64,000 bases of DNA from Nonomuraea muscovyensis. Lineage in GTDB: Bacteria; Actinomycetota; Actinomycetes; Streptosporangiales; Streptosporangiaceae. The notes beneath the pieces were generated by a model. That model was given only the letters and a program-made list of their open reading frames with translations, did no database searches and was not told the origin of the DNA. Numbering within the stretch: the stretch's first letter is position 1; every line of letters begins with the position of its first letter. Made by a program: the position numbers and the translations under genes. The stretch spans positions 2,542,001 to 2,606,000 of the forward strand of contig NZ_JACHJB010000002.1 in NCBI RefSeq assembly GCF_014207745.1, read 5' to 3'. Below are positions 46,107-55,065 of this stretch, one piece after another.

Positions 46107-47609
46107 GTGCTGTTGACGATCTCGACCACCGCGCGCCCGGCCACGGACCTCGGCTTCCTCCTGCACAAGCATCCCGACCGGGTGCAGGAGTTCGGCCAGT
46201 CCTTCGGCACGGCCACGGTGTTCTATCCCGAGGCGGGCGAGGAGCGCTGCACGGCGGCGCTGCTGCTCGACGTGGACCCGGTGTCGCTGGCCCGCTCGCG
46301 CGGCAAGGGCTCGCCCGACTTCAGCCTGTCGCAGTACGTCAACGACCGGCCGTACGCGGCGTCGTCGTTGCTCGCCGTGGCGCTGGCCGACGTGTTCCGC
46401 ACCGCCCGGGCCGGGCGGTGCCGGATCCGGCCGGAGCTGGCCGAACGGCCGCTGCCGCTGGAGGTCCGGCTGCCCGTGCTGCCCTGTCGCGGCGGACCCG
46501 AGCTGGCCGGACGCCTGTTCGAGCCGCTCGGCTGGGAGGTGTCCGCGCAGGCCGTGCCCCTGGACGAGGGCTTCCCCGAGTGGGGCGACTCGCGCTACGT
46601 GCGGCTGGAGCTGCGCGGCGCCGTGCGGCTGGCCGACGCGCTCAACCACCTGTACGTGCTGCTGCCCGTGCTCGACCACGGCAAGCACTACTGGATCGCG
46701 CCCGACGAGGTGGACAAGCTGATCCGAGCCGGCGAGGGATGGTTACGCGACCACCCCGAGCGCGGGCTGATCACGCGGCGCTACCTGGGACGGCACCGGG
46801 CGCTGGCCCGTACGGCGCTGGCCCGGCTGGCGGAGCTCGGTGACGACACCGAGGAGCGGTTGGAGCCCGCTGTGGCGGAGGAGCCGACCCCCGCCGAGGA
46901 GACGTCCCCCACCGAGGCAACATCCCCCGCCGAGGAGACGGCCGCGGCCGAACCGGCCGGGGAGGCCGCCGTGCCGCGGGAGGAGTCGCCGGCCAGGCCC
47001 GCGAGCCCGCTCAGCGTCAAGCGGCGCGAGGCCGTCCTGGCGACGCTGGAGGAGCTGGGCGCGTCCAGCGTCATCGACCTGGGCTGCGGCCAGGGCGAGC
47101 TGACCGGCGAGCTGCTGGCCAGGCCGCGTTTCGCCCGCGTCGGCGCGATGGACGTGTCGTCCATGGCGCTGACCATCGCCGCGCGCAAGCTCAAGCTGGA
47201 CCGGATGCCGGAGCGCAAGCGCGCCAGGCTGCACCTGTTCCAGGGCTCGCTCACCTACACCGACAAGCGGCTGTCCGGCTACGACGCGGCCGTGCTCATG
47301 GAGGTCGTCGAGCACGTCGACCCGCCGCGCCTGGAGGCGCTGGAGCGGGTGGTGTTCGGGCACGCCCGGCCGCCGCACGTGCTGGTGACCACGCCGAACG
47401 CCGAGTACAACGTGCGCTACGAGTTCCTGACCGGGATGCGCCACCCGGACCACCGTTTCGAGTGGACCCGCGCCGAGTTCGCGCGCTGGGCCACGGACGT
47501 GGCCGCCCGGTACGGCTACCGCTTCGCCGTCAAACCCGTGGGCGACGACGACCCGGAGCTCGGCCCGCCCACCCAGATGGGAGTCTTCACCCGTGATCAG
47601 GGTTCCTGA
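46107..47609 (+). CDS. hen1: 3'-terminal RNA 2'-O-methyltransferase Hen1 (RNA repair)
   Basis: 500 residues, GTG start. The N-terminal half is the Hen1 ligase-activating region (MLLTISTTARPATDLGFLLHK). An acidic, Thr/Ser/Pro/Glu-rich linker (about residues 248-300, repeated SPxEE units) joins it to the methyltransferase: SAM site SVIDLGCGQGELTGELL and metal motif MEVVEHVDP, then VTTPNAEYN. It methylates the 2'-OH of a cut RNA 3' end so that repair by Pnkp resists re-cleavage. Overlaps pnkp by 17 bases. Confidence 0.96.
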   Translation: MLLTISTTARPATDLGFLLHKHPDRVQEFGQSFGTATVFYPEAGEERCTAALLLDVDPVSLARSRGKGSPDFSLSQYVNDRPYAASSLLAVALADVFRTARAGRCRIRPELAERPLPLEVRLPVLPCRGGPELAGRLFEPLGWEVSAQAVPLDEGFPEWGDSRYVRLELRGAVRLADALNHLYVLLPVLDHGKHYWIAPDEVDKLIRAGEGWLRDHPERGLITRRYLGRHRALARTALARLAELGDDTEERLEPAVAEEPTPAEETSPTEATSPAEETAAAEPAGEAAVPREESPARPASPLSVKRREAVLATLEELGASSVIDLGCGQGELTGELLARPRFARVGAMDVSSMALTIAARKLKLDRMPERKRARLHLFQGSLTYTDKRLSGYDAAVLMEVVEHVDPPRLEALERVVFGHARPPHVLVTTPNAEYNVRYEFLTGMRHPDHRFEWTRAEFARWATDVAARYGYRFAVKPVGDDDPELGPPTQMGVFTRDQGS

Positions 47610-50061
47610 GCTGTCCCTCGTGGTGCTCGTCGGCGTCTCGGGCAGCGGGAAGTCGACGTTCGCCGCCCGGCACTTCAAGCCGACGCAGATCATCTCGTCC
47701 GACTACTGCCGCGGCCTGGTCTCCGACGACGAGACCGACCAGTCGGCCACGCCCGCGGCGTTCGACCTGCTGCACCACATCGTCGGGGTCCGCCTGTCGC
47801 GCGGCCTGCTGACCGTCGTGGACGCCACGAACGTGCAGTACCCCGCCCGCAAGGCGCTGATCGACCTGGCCAGGAGCCACGACGTGCTGGCCGATGCGAT
47901 CGTGCTCGACGTGCCGGAGGAGGTGGCGATCGAGCGCAACGCCACCCGGCCCGACCGCGACTTCGGCGCGGGCGTGGTGGTCCGGCAGCGCAAGGAACTG
48001 CGCCGGTCGCTGTCGAAGATCTCCAAGGACGGCTTCCGCCGGGTGCACGTGCTGCGCGGCCTCGACGAGATCGACGCCGCCGTCGTCGGGTTCGAGCGGG
48101 CGTGGACCGACAAGCGGGAGCTGAGCGGCCCGTTCGACATCATCGGCGACGTGCACGGCTGCCGTGCCGAGTTGGAGTCGCTGCTGGAGCGGCTCGGCTG
48201 GCAGGGCGTGCGGCACCCCGAGGGGCGCACGGCGGTGTTCGTCGGCGACCTGGTGGACCGGGGCCCGGACACGCCGGGCGTGCTGCGCCTGGTCATGGAC
48301 ATGGTCGAGGCCGGCACCGCGATCTGCGTGGCGGGCAACCACGAGCAGAAGCTGGTCCGCGCGCTGAACGGCCGCAAGGTCAAGGTGGCGCACGGCCTGC
48401 AGGAGTCGCTCGACCAGCTCGCGGCCGAGCCGCCGGAGTTCACCGCGCGGGCGCGGGCGTTCATGGACGGGCTGATCAGCCACTACCAGCTCGACGGCGG
48501 CCGGCTCGTCGTCGCGCACGCGGGGCTGAAGGAGGCGTTCCACGGCCGCGCCTCCGGCCGGGTCCGCGCGTTCGCCCTGTACGGCGAGACGACCGGCGAG
48601 ACCGACGAGTACGGCCTGCCGGTGCGCTACCCGTGGGCCGACGACTACCGGGGCCGTGCCATGGTCGTCTACGGCCACACCCCCACGGTCCGTCCCGAAT
48701 GGGTCAACAACACCATCTGCCTCGACACCGGCTGCGTCTTCGGCGGCCACCTGACGGCGCTGCGCTACCCCGAGCGCGAGCTGGTCCAGGTGCAGGCCGA
48801 GAAGGTCTGGTACGAGCCGGCCAAACCCCTCGGCGGCGGTCCCGGCTCCGGCCGCGAGCCGGGCATGCTGGACATCGACGACGTGCGGGGCACCCGGCAC
48901 GTGGAGACGCGGTTCGGCACCCGGGTCAAGGTCGTGGAGGAGAACGCCGCCGCCGCGCTGGAGGTGATGACCCGGTTCGCGGTGGACCCGCGCTGGCTGG
49001 TCTACCTGCCGCCGACGATGGCGCCGCCGGAGACGTCTGCGCTCGACGGTTACCTGGAGCACCCGCACGAGGCGTTCGAGGAGTTCGCCGCCGCCGGGGT
49101 GAGCGAGGTCGTGTGCGAGGAGAAGCACATGGGCTCGCGGGCCGTGGCCGTGCTGGCCCGTACCCCGGAGGTGGCGCGGGAGCGGTTCGGCGTCGCCGAC
49201 GGCAGCACGGGCAGCGTCTACACGCGCACGGGGCGGCCGTTCTTCGACGACACGGCGCCGTTGGTGGACCGGCTGCGGGAGGCGTGCGAGCCGCTGTGGG
49301 CCGAGCTGGGGTCGGACTGGGTGGTGCTCGACTGCGAGCTGCTGCCCTGGTCGGCCAAGGCCGGTGAGCTGATCCGCAGCCAGTACGCCTCGGTGGGCGC
49401 CGCGGCGCGGACGGCGCTGCCGGAGGCCGTGTCGGCGCTGGAGACGGCGGCCGGGCGCGGCCTGGATGTGGGCGGACTGCTCGACCGCACCCGGCGCCGT
49501 TCCGCGAACGCTGCCCTGTTCCGCGACGCTTACGCGCGCTACTGCTGGCCGGTGGACGGGCTGGAGGGGGTGCGGCTGGCGCCGTTCCAGATCCTGGCCT
49601 GCGAGGGCCGCACCACGGCGCTGGAGCCGCACGCCTGGCACCTGTCGGCGCTCTCGCGGCTCGACTCGCCGCTGATCACGCCGACGCGGCACGTGTTCGT
49701 GTCGCTGGACTCCGCCCGGTCGCGGGCGGAGGCGGTGGACTGGTGGGAGTCGCTGACGGCCGCCGGGGGCGAGGGCATGGTGGTCAAGCCGGCCGGGTAC
49801 GTGCCGGGCCGGGTCCAGCCGGGCGTCAAGGTGCGCGGGCGGGAGTACCTGCGCATCATCTACGGGCCCGACTACACCGAGTCGCTGGACGTGCTGCGCC
49901 GGCGTTTCCTGGGCAAGAAGCGGTCGATGGCGCTGCGGGAGTACGCGCTGGGTCTGGAGGCGCTGTCCCGCCTCACCGACGGGGAGCCGGGCTGGCGGGT
50001 GCACGAGCCGGTATTCGCCGTCCTCGCCCTGGAGTCGGAGCCGGTGGACCCGCGGCTCTAG
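47593..50061 (+). CDS. pnkp: Polynucleotide kinase-phosphatase-ligase Pnkp (RNA repair)
   Basis: 822 residues, three enzymes in one chain. Kinase: P-loop GVSGSGKSTF (about 12-21). Phosphatase: binuclear metal motifs GDVHGC, GDLVDRGPD, GNHEQ, VAHAGL and VYGHTP. Adenylyltransferase: CEEKHMGSR with the lysine nucleophile, and a C-terminal GGEGMVVKP motif. It heals and seals broken RNA such as tRNAs cut by ribotoxins; partner of Hen1. GTG start inside the hen1 end. All active-site motifs intact. A MazF-like ribonuclease is encoded elsewhere in the window, but a functional link is only speculative. Confidence 0.97.
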   Translation: MIRVPELSLVVLVGVSGSGKSTFAARHFKPTQIISSDYCRGLVSDDETDQSATPAAFDLLHHIVGVRLSRGLLTVVDATNVQYPARKALIDLARSHDVLADAIVLDVPEEVAIERNATRPDRDFGAGVVVRQRKELRRSLSKISKDGFRRVHVLRGLDEIDAAVVGFERAWTDKRELSGPFDIIGDVHGCRAELESLLERLGWQGVRHPEGRTAVFVGDLVDRGPDTPGVLRLVMDMVEAGTAICVAGNHEQKLVRALNGRKVKVAHGLQESLDQLAAEPPEFTARARAFMDGLISHYQLDGGRLVVAHAGLKEAFHGRASGRVRAFALYGETTGETDEYGLPVRYPWADDYRGRAMVVYGHTPTVRPEWVNNTICLDTGCVFGGHLTALRYPERELVQVQAEKVWYEPAKPLGGGPGSGREPGMLDIDDVRGTRHVETRFGTRVKVVEENAAAALEVMTRFAVDPRWLVYLPPTMAPPETSALDGYLEHPHEAFEEFAAAGVSEVVCEEKHMGSRAVAVLARTPEVARERFGVADGSTGSVYTRTGRPFFDDTAPLVDRLREACEPLWAELGSDWVVLDCELLPWSAKAGELIRSQYASVGAAARTALPEAVSALETAAGRGLDVGGLLDRTRRRSANAALFRDAYARYCWPVDGLEGVRLAPFQILACEGRTTALEPHAWHLSALSRLDSPLITPTRHVFVSLDSARSRAEAVDWWESLTAAGGEGMVVKPAGYVPGRVQPGVKVRGREYLRIIYGPDYTESLDVLRRRFLGKKRSMALREYALGLEALSRLTDGEPGWRVHEPVFAVLALESEPVDPRL

Positions 50062-50075
50062 GCGCCGGACGGCCC

Positions 50076-50134
50076 GCTCCAGGCGCCGGACGGTCCCGGG
50101 CCGCCGCCGCTCCAGGCGCCGGACGGTCCCGGGC
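50076..50134. repeat. 26-bp direct repeats after pnkp
   Basis: Two exact 26-base copies (50076-50101 and 50109-50134, core GGCGCCGGACGGTCCCGGG) plus a truncated copy at 50061-50072, period 33 bases, between pnkp and the next gene. GGCGCC and CCCGGG palindromes allow hairpins, so they could act as a terminator; origin unclear. Confidence 0.85.
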
Positions 50135-50151
50135 ACCGGGCGCAGGGGCCG

Positions 50152-50637
50152 TCAGGGCGCGCACCAGCGCCTGACGGCTTCGACGATCTCGGCGGCCTGG
50201 CCGGCGGTGACGTCGGTGAAGCGCTCCTGGGCGTCGCTGACGAGCTGGCCGTCCGGCCTGCCCCGGCGGATGTCGTCGCAGGTGGCACGGGCGCGGATCA
50301 GCGAGCGGTCCTTCTCGGCCGCCAGCCAGGGGGCGATCAGGCCGAGCCGGGCCAGGAACTCCACCCGCTGCCCGGGCGCGGGCGGCTCCGCCCGGGCTTC
50401 GCCGTGGGTCAGCGAGCCGGGGACACCGCCGACGGACTCGCCGACGGAGCCGCTGACGGAGCCGCCGCTCGACGACAGCACGTCGCCGGGGACTCGGCCG
50501 GCCACCCCGGCGGCCCCCGCGACGGCGGCCGCGATGCCCGCCGTGACGAGCGCCGCCGTCATCAGGCCCCGCCGGCGCGGCGGGACCTCCGGCGGACCGG
50601 GCTCGGCGGTGCGGGGCCGGTACCGGTGAAGACGCAT
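50152..50637 (-). CDS. DUF732-like small secreted or membrane-anchored protein
   Basis: About 161 residues from ATG 50637; upstream ATGs at 50658 and 50679 are in frame, and none has a strong ribosome site. An Arg/Pro-rich N-terminus and one hydrophobic helix (MTAALVTAGIAAAVAGAAGV), then a Ser/Gly-rich spacer and a C-terminal helical region (VEFLARLGLIAPWLAAEKDR, ARATCDDIRRGRPDGQLV, AEIVEAVRRWC). Two cysteines in that region fit the disulfide of DUF732-type proteins. Function unknown. Family match moderate. Confidence 0.65.
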   Translation of the reverse strand: MRLHRYRPRTAEPGPPEVPPRRRGLMTAALVTAGIAAAVAGAAGVAGRVPGDVLSSSGGSVSGSVGESVGGVPGSLTHGEARAEPPAPGQRVEFLARLGLIAPWLAAEKDRSLIRARATCDDIRRGRPDGQLVSDAQERFTDVTAGQAAEIVEAVRRWCAP

Positions 50638-50752
50638 GATCAGCACCGTACGCCCCATCCGTACCCCGCCACCCGGCATTTCCCGAACCGGACACCCGGA
50701 AACGGCACCCCGGCCCGCCCCCTATGGCGCGCCGCGCTGCACCAGGGCCTGG

Positions 50753-50920
50753 CCGCCGCCGCTCGTCTCCGCGCTGGCCGGGTCGTTCCTCGTGCTGGCG
50801 AGCGACCTGGCCGCCCGGCGGCTGATCCCGGACGTGGAACTGCCGGTCGGCGTGGTCACCGGGGTGCTCGGGGCGCCACTGCTGCTGTGGCTGCTGGCCC
50901 GCTCCCGGCCGCCACGCTGA
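50753..50920 (+). pseudogene. Remnant of a FecCD-type iron-siderophore ABC permease (C-terminus only)
   Basis: The frame from 50753 to the stop at 50920 encodes about 55 residues ending in a segment strongly like the last two helices of FecCD permeases (SALAGSFLVLASDLAARR, then VELPVGVVTGVLGAPLLLW). No upstream part of a permease, no start codon with ribosome site and no partner ATPase are present. It looks like the tail of a deleted gene. Sits between the DUF732-like gene and the methyltransferase. Confidence 0.7.
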
Positions 50921-50941
50921 GCGGGACGGCGGCCCGTCCGG

Positions 50942-52201
50942 CTAGCCGCGGACCAGCAGGGCCACGCACTCCACGTGGTGGGTCATCGGGAAGGCGTCGA
51001 ACGCGCGCAGGCCGTCGAGCCGGTAGCCGCGCTCGGCCAGCCACGCCAGGTCGCGGGCCAGCGTCGCCGGGTCGCACGAGACGTACACGATGCGCGGCGC
51101 CTCCAGCCCGGCGATCCGCTCGACCACCTCGCGGCCGAGCCCCGACCGCGGCGGGTCGACGACCACCAGGTCGGCGCGTTCGATCTCGAACCGGTCGAGC
51201 GCCTCCTCCACCCGGCCGCGCTCTACCCTGGCCTGCGGCAGGTCGCGCAGGTTGGCGCGGGCGTCGCGGACGGCGGCGGCGTCGGACTCCAGGCCGAACA
51301 CCGCGCCCTCCGGGCCGACCATCTCGGCCAGCCCGGCGGCGAACAGGCCGACGCCGCAGTAGAGGTCGAGCGCCCACTCCCCCGGCTCCGGCGCCGCGTA
51401 GGCCAGCACGGCGTCGAGGAGGGTCTCGGCGGCGCCGGGGTGCACCTGCCAGAAGCCGCTGCCCGACACCCGGAACTCCCGCTCGCCGGCCCGCTCGCGC
51501 AGCACTCCGGAGCCGTGCCGCGCCACCGTGCGGCCCTTGCCCTGGTCGAGCAGGATCGAGGCGGGGGCGTCGAGGTCGGGCACGGCGACGGTGCGGTGCG
51601 AGCGCGGCCTGACGACCACGGCCCGGTCGCCGCCGACGGAGGCGATCACCTCGACGCCGGCCGCGCCCCGCCACGTGCGCCGCTCCGCGCCGACGGCCTC
51701 CACCTCGGGGTGGGCGATGAGGCAGGCGTCGACCACCTGGATGTCGTGCGAGCGGTGCTTGCGGAAGCCCAGCTCGCCGCCGGGGCGGGCGGCGAACTGC
51801 ACCCGGGTGCGCCAGCCGAGCCCGCCGGGCGCGCCCGGCACCTCCTCGACCACGACCTTCGCCTCGATGCCGGCCAGCCGCTGGAGCTGCTCGGCCACCA
51901 CGTCGGCCTTCAGCGCCCGCTGCGCCTCCAGGCTCGCGTGCTGCCAATCGCAGCCGCCGCAGCGGCCCGGGCCCGCGTAGGGGCACGGCGGTGTCACCCG
52001 GTCGGGCGACGGGTCGAGGACGCGCACCGCGTCGGCGCGCAGGAACCGGGCCGTCTCCTCGGTGACCTCGGCGACGACCCGCTCGCCCGGCAGCGCGTGC
52101 CGGACGAACACCACCCGCCCTTCATGGCGGGCGACGCACCAACCACCGTGCGCGACCGGACCGACCGTCAGCTCCAGAGATTCCCTGTCCCTACTGTCCA
52201 C
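50942..52201 (-). CDS. TrmA/RlmD-family 5-methyluridine RNA methyltransferase
   Basis: 419 residues. N-terminal TRAM RNA-binding domain (VGPVAHGGWCVARHEGRVVF), iron-sulfur cysteines in PCPYAGPGRCGGCDWQH, a Rossmann SAM domain (LDLYCGVGLFAAGLAEMVGP), PPRSGLGREVV, and the catalytic cysteine in VYVSCDPATLARDL. It methylates C5 of a uridine in tRNA or 23S rRNA; which one cannot be told. Ends about 20 bases from the permease remnant. Confidence 0.93.
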   Translation of the reverse strand: MDSRDRESLELTVGPVAHGGWCVARHEGRVVFVRHALPGERVVAEVTEETARFLRADAVRVLDPSPDRVTPPCPYAGPGRCGGCDWQHASLEAQRALKADVVAEQLQRLAGIEAKVVVEEVPGAPGGLGWRTRVQFAARPGGELGFRKHRSHDIQVVDACLIAHPEVEAVGAERRTWRGAAGVEVIASVGGDRAVVVRPRSHRTVAVPDLDAPASILLDQGKGRTVARHGSGVLRERAGEREFRVSGSGFWQVHPGAAETLLDAVLAYAAPEPGEWALDLYCGVGLFAAGLAEMVGPEGAVFGLESDAAAVRDARANLRDLPQARVERGRVEEALDRFEIERADLVVVDPPRSGLGREVVERIAGLEAPRIVYVSCDPATLARDLAWLAERGYRLDGLRAFDAFPMTHHVECVALLVRG

Positions 52202-52257
52202 ACGGACACCCTATGCCGTGGCCGGACTCGCCCCGGTCGGCCGTGCCCGGACAGGAG

Positions 52258-54297
52258 TCAGCGGGCGCTGATCTCCTCGTCCTCGGCACGGCGCCGCGAC
52301 GGCCGGCGCACCGACCCCGGCGCGGACGGCTCGGGACGCCCCGTCAGCCGGTCGGAGGAGTGGAGCTGCCACGGCACGCTCGTCACCATGACCCCGGGCT
52401 TGAACAGCAGCCGCGCCTTCAGCCGCAGCGCGCTCTGGTTGTGCAGCAGGTGCTCCCACCAGTGGCCGACGACGTACTCGGGGATGAACACCGTCACGAC
52501 GTCGCGGGGCGAGCGGCGCCGCAGGTGCTTGACGTAGTCGAGGATCGGCTGGGTGATCTCCCGGTACGGCGAGTCGAGCATCTTCAGCGGCACCGGGATG
52601 CCGTGGCGCTCCCACTCCTCCTGGAGCCGGCGGGCCTCCGCCCCGTCCACCCCGACGGTGACGGCCTCCAGCGTGGACGGCCTGGTGGCCCGGGCGTAGG
52701 CGAGCGCCCGCATCGTCGGCTTGTGGATCTTGGAGATGAGGACGATGGCGTGGTTGCGGGCCGGCAGCACGGTGGCGTCGTAGTCACCGGTGATCTCCAG
52801 TTCGGACGCCACCTTGTCGTAATGGCTGCGGATGCTCCGCATCAGGATGAACAGCACCGGCATGGCCAGCACCACGATCCACGCGCCGATCAGGAACTTC
52901 GTCACCAGCACCACCATCAGTACCAGCCCGGTGAACGCGGCGCCGAAGCCGTTGATGAGCCGGGAGCGGACCATCCGCCTACGGGCCTGTCGGTCGGTTT
53001 CCGTCCGCAGCAGCCTGGTCCAGTGGATCACCATGCCGATCTGGCTCAGCGTGAACGACACGAACACCCCGACGATGTACAGGTGGACGAGCGCGCTGGG
53101 GTTGGCGTTGAAGACGAAGATCAGCAGGCAGGCGAACCCGGCCAGCAACACGATCCCGTTGGAGAAGGCCAGCCGGTCGCCGCGGGTGTGCAGTTGGCGG
53201 GGCAGGTAGCGGTCCTGCGCGAGGATCGAGCCCAGGACCGGGAAGCCGTTGAACGCGGTGTTGGCGGCCAGGAAGAGGATCAGCGCGGTGATGGCGCTGA
53301 TGAACAGGAACCCGGCCGAGTCGTGGCCGAACACCGCGGAGGCGACCTGCGGGAGGATCGCCTCGTTGGTGAATCCGGCGGGCGCGGGCCGCCCGTCGAT
53401 GAGGAGCTGCCTGGCCGGGTCCTCCGCCGCCTTGACTCCCGACATGAGCGCCAGCGCGATGACGCCGACGAACATCGAGACCGCGACAAGACCCATCATC
53501 GCCAGGGTCGTCGCCGCGTTCTTGCTCTTGGGCTTGCGAAAGGCGGGCACGCCGTTGCTGATGGCCTCGACCCCCGTGAGCGCAGCGCATCCGTTGGAGA
53601 AGGCTCGCAGCAGCATGAACGCCAGAGCGAGACCGGCTAGAGCGGACCCCTCGTGCTCGGCCCGCAGCTCGTAACCCGCGCTCGGCGCTACCAGCTCGTC
53701 ACCGAAAACGCCGACTCTGGTGAGCCCCCACGCGATCATGCCGAGGACTCCGACGACGAACGCGTAGGTCGGGACGGCGAAGATGGTGCCCGATTCGCGG
53801 ATGCCGCGCAGGTTCAGCACGGTCAGCAGGACGACCATGGTGACGGCCACCCCGACTTTGTGCTCGGCCACGAAGGGGATGGCCGAGCCGATGTTGTCGA
53901 CACCGGAGGACACCGACACGGCGACGGTCAGCACGTAGTCGACGAGAAGCGCGCTCGCCACCGTCAGACCGGCGTTCGGGCCCAGGTTGGTCATCGCGAC
54001 CTCGTAGTCGCCGCCGCCGCTCGGATAGGCGTGCACCGTCTGCCGGTATGAGGCCACGACGGTGAACATGAGCACGACGATGGCCACGGCGATCCAGGGC
54101 GCGTACGCGTACGCCGCCACCCCGGCCACCGACAGGGCGACGAGAATCTCCAGGGGTGCGTACGCCACCGAGGACAGCGGGTCACTCGCGAACACCGGCA
54201 GGGCGATGCGTTTGGGCAGCAGTTGCTCGTGGAGCTGCCCGCTGCGCAGCGCCCGCCCCACGAGGAGGCGTTTGAGAAGATCCGTCATCTTCGCCAC
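52258..54297 (-). CDS. KimA-like APC-superfamily potassium importer
   Basis: 679 residues: about 12 helices then a cytoplasmic C-terminal domain of about 200 residues (from EITGDYDATVLPARNHAIVL). The N-terminus LPKRIALPVFASDPLSSVAYAP and the YPSGGGDYEVAMTNLGP and SSGVDNIGSAIPF segments fit the KimA (formerly YdaO) group of K+/H+ symporters in the APC superfamily. Amino acid substrates are possible but the adjacent divergent RCK pair, which regulates K+ channels and transporters, supports potassium. GTG start; 102 bases from the RCK gene. Confidence 0.85.
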   Translation of the reverse strand: MAKMTDLLKRLLVGRALRSGQLHEQLLPKRIALPVFASDPLSSVAYAPLEILVALSVAGVAAYAYAPWIAVAIVVLMFTVVASYRQTVHAYPSGGGDYEVAMTNLGPNAGLTVASALLVDYVLTVAVSVSSGVDNIGSAIPFVAEHKVGVAVTMVVLLTVLNLRGIRESGTIFAVPTYAFVVGVLGMIAWGLTRVGVFGDELVAPSAGYELRAEHEGSALAGLALAFMLLRAFSNGCAALTGVEAISNGVPAFRKPKSKNAATTLAMMGLVAVSMFVGVIALALMSGVKAAEDPARQLLIDGRPAPAGFTNEAILPQVASAVFGHDSAGFLFISAITALILFLAANTAFNGFPVLGSILAQDRYLPRQLHTRGDRLAFSNGIVLLAGFACLLIFVFNANPSALVHLYIVGVFVSFTLSQIGMVIHWTRLLRTETDRQARRRMVRSRLINGFGAAFTGLVLMVVLVTKFLIGAWIVVLAMPVLFILMRSIRSHYDKVASELEITGDYDATVLPARNHAIVLISKIHKPTMRALAYARATRPSTLEAVTVGVDGAEARRLQEEWERHGIPVPLKMLDSPYREITQPILDYVKHLRRRSPRDVVTVFIPEYVVGHWWEHLLHNQSALRLKARLLFKPGVMVTSVPWQLHSSDRLTGRPEPSAPGSVRRPSRRRAEDEEISAR

Positions 54298-54399
54298 AGA
54301 ACGAGAGCGTAGTCCTTGGTTCCGTGGTTGCAGTCGAGCACTCCCCTATCAGGCCATACTGGTGTCGAGCAACCGGCCGACCGCGAGATGCGGGGGAGT
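54298..54399. promoter_or_regulatory. Divergent promoter region, KimA-like gene / RCK pair
   Basis: 102 bases. No clear -10/-35 pair; CATACT (54355-54360) is the only plausible -10 for the rightward transcript, about 40 bases before ATG 54400. Too short for a c-di-AMP (ydaO) riboswitch of usual size, and I do not see its conserved core. Confidence 0.4.
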
Positions 54400-55065
54400 A
54401 TGCATATAGTGATCATGGGATGTGGCCGGGTCGGATCGACCCTGGCGCACATCCTGGAGGACAACGGCCACTCGGTCGCGATCATCGACCGCGACCCACA
54501 GGCGTTCCGGCGCCTGCGTGCCGGGTTCCGCGGCCGGAGGGTGACGGGCATCGGCTTCGACCGCGGGGTGCTCACCGACGCGGGCATCGAGACCGCGACC
54601 GCCTACGTCGCGGTGTCCAGCGGCGACAACTCCAACATCATCTCCGCACGGGTGGCGCGGGAGACGTTCGGCGTCGACAACGTCGTCGCCCGCATCTACG
54701 ACCCGCGCCGCGCCGAGGTCTACCAGCGGCTGGGCATCCCCACTGTGGCGACCGTGCGCTGGACGGCCGACCAGATCCTGCGCCGCGTCATGCCCGAGGG
54801 GGCCGAGCCGCTCTGGCGCGACCCGACCGGGGCCGTCGTGCTGGCCGAGGTGCCCGTGCACCCCGCCTGGATCGGCATCCGCGCCGCGGACCTGGAGCCG
54901 CGCGCCCGGTGCCGGGCCGCGTTCATCAACCGCATGGGCGAGGCGCTGGTCATCGCCGACGACACCGTGCTGCAGGAGGGCGACATCCTGCACGTCATCG
55001 CCGCCGAGAACGACATGGACCGGATCAACAAGGTGCTCGCCGCCGCACCGGGGAAGGACGACTGA
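54400..55065 (+). CDS. RCK/TrkA-N K+-transport regulatory subunit, first of a pair (CeoB-like)
   Basis: 221 residues. Rossmann NAD-binding RCK_N domain starting HIVIMGCGRVGSTLAHIL with the acidic IIDRDPQAFRR, then RCK_C (AGEV-like, from about 140). The start is chosen from the family N-terminus; ATG 54388 and GTG 54409 are also in frame and GGGGGAG ends only one base before 54400. Cytosolic; binds NAD(H), ATP or c-di-AMP to gate K+ uptake. The stop overlaps the next gene (TGATG). Confidence 0.92.
   Translation: MHIVIMGCGRVGSTLAHILEDNGHSVAIIDRDPQAFRRLRAGFRGRRVTGIGFDRGVLTDAGIETATAYVAVSSGDNSNIISARVARETFGVDNVVARIYDPRRAEVYQRLGIPTVATVRWTADQILRRVMPEGAEPLWRDPTGAVVLAEVPVHPAWIGIRAADLEPRARCRAAFINRMGEALVIADDTVLQEGDILHVIAAENDMDRINKVLAAAPGKDD

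Noticed and set aside
54298..54399. c-di-AMP (ydaO) riboswitch upstream of the KimA-like gene
   Set aside because: The gap is only 102 bases and divergent, and I could not match the conserved core of that riboswitch. A covariance search (Rfam) of the region would settle it.
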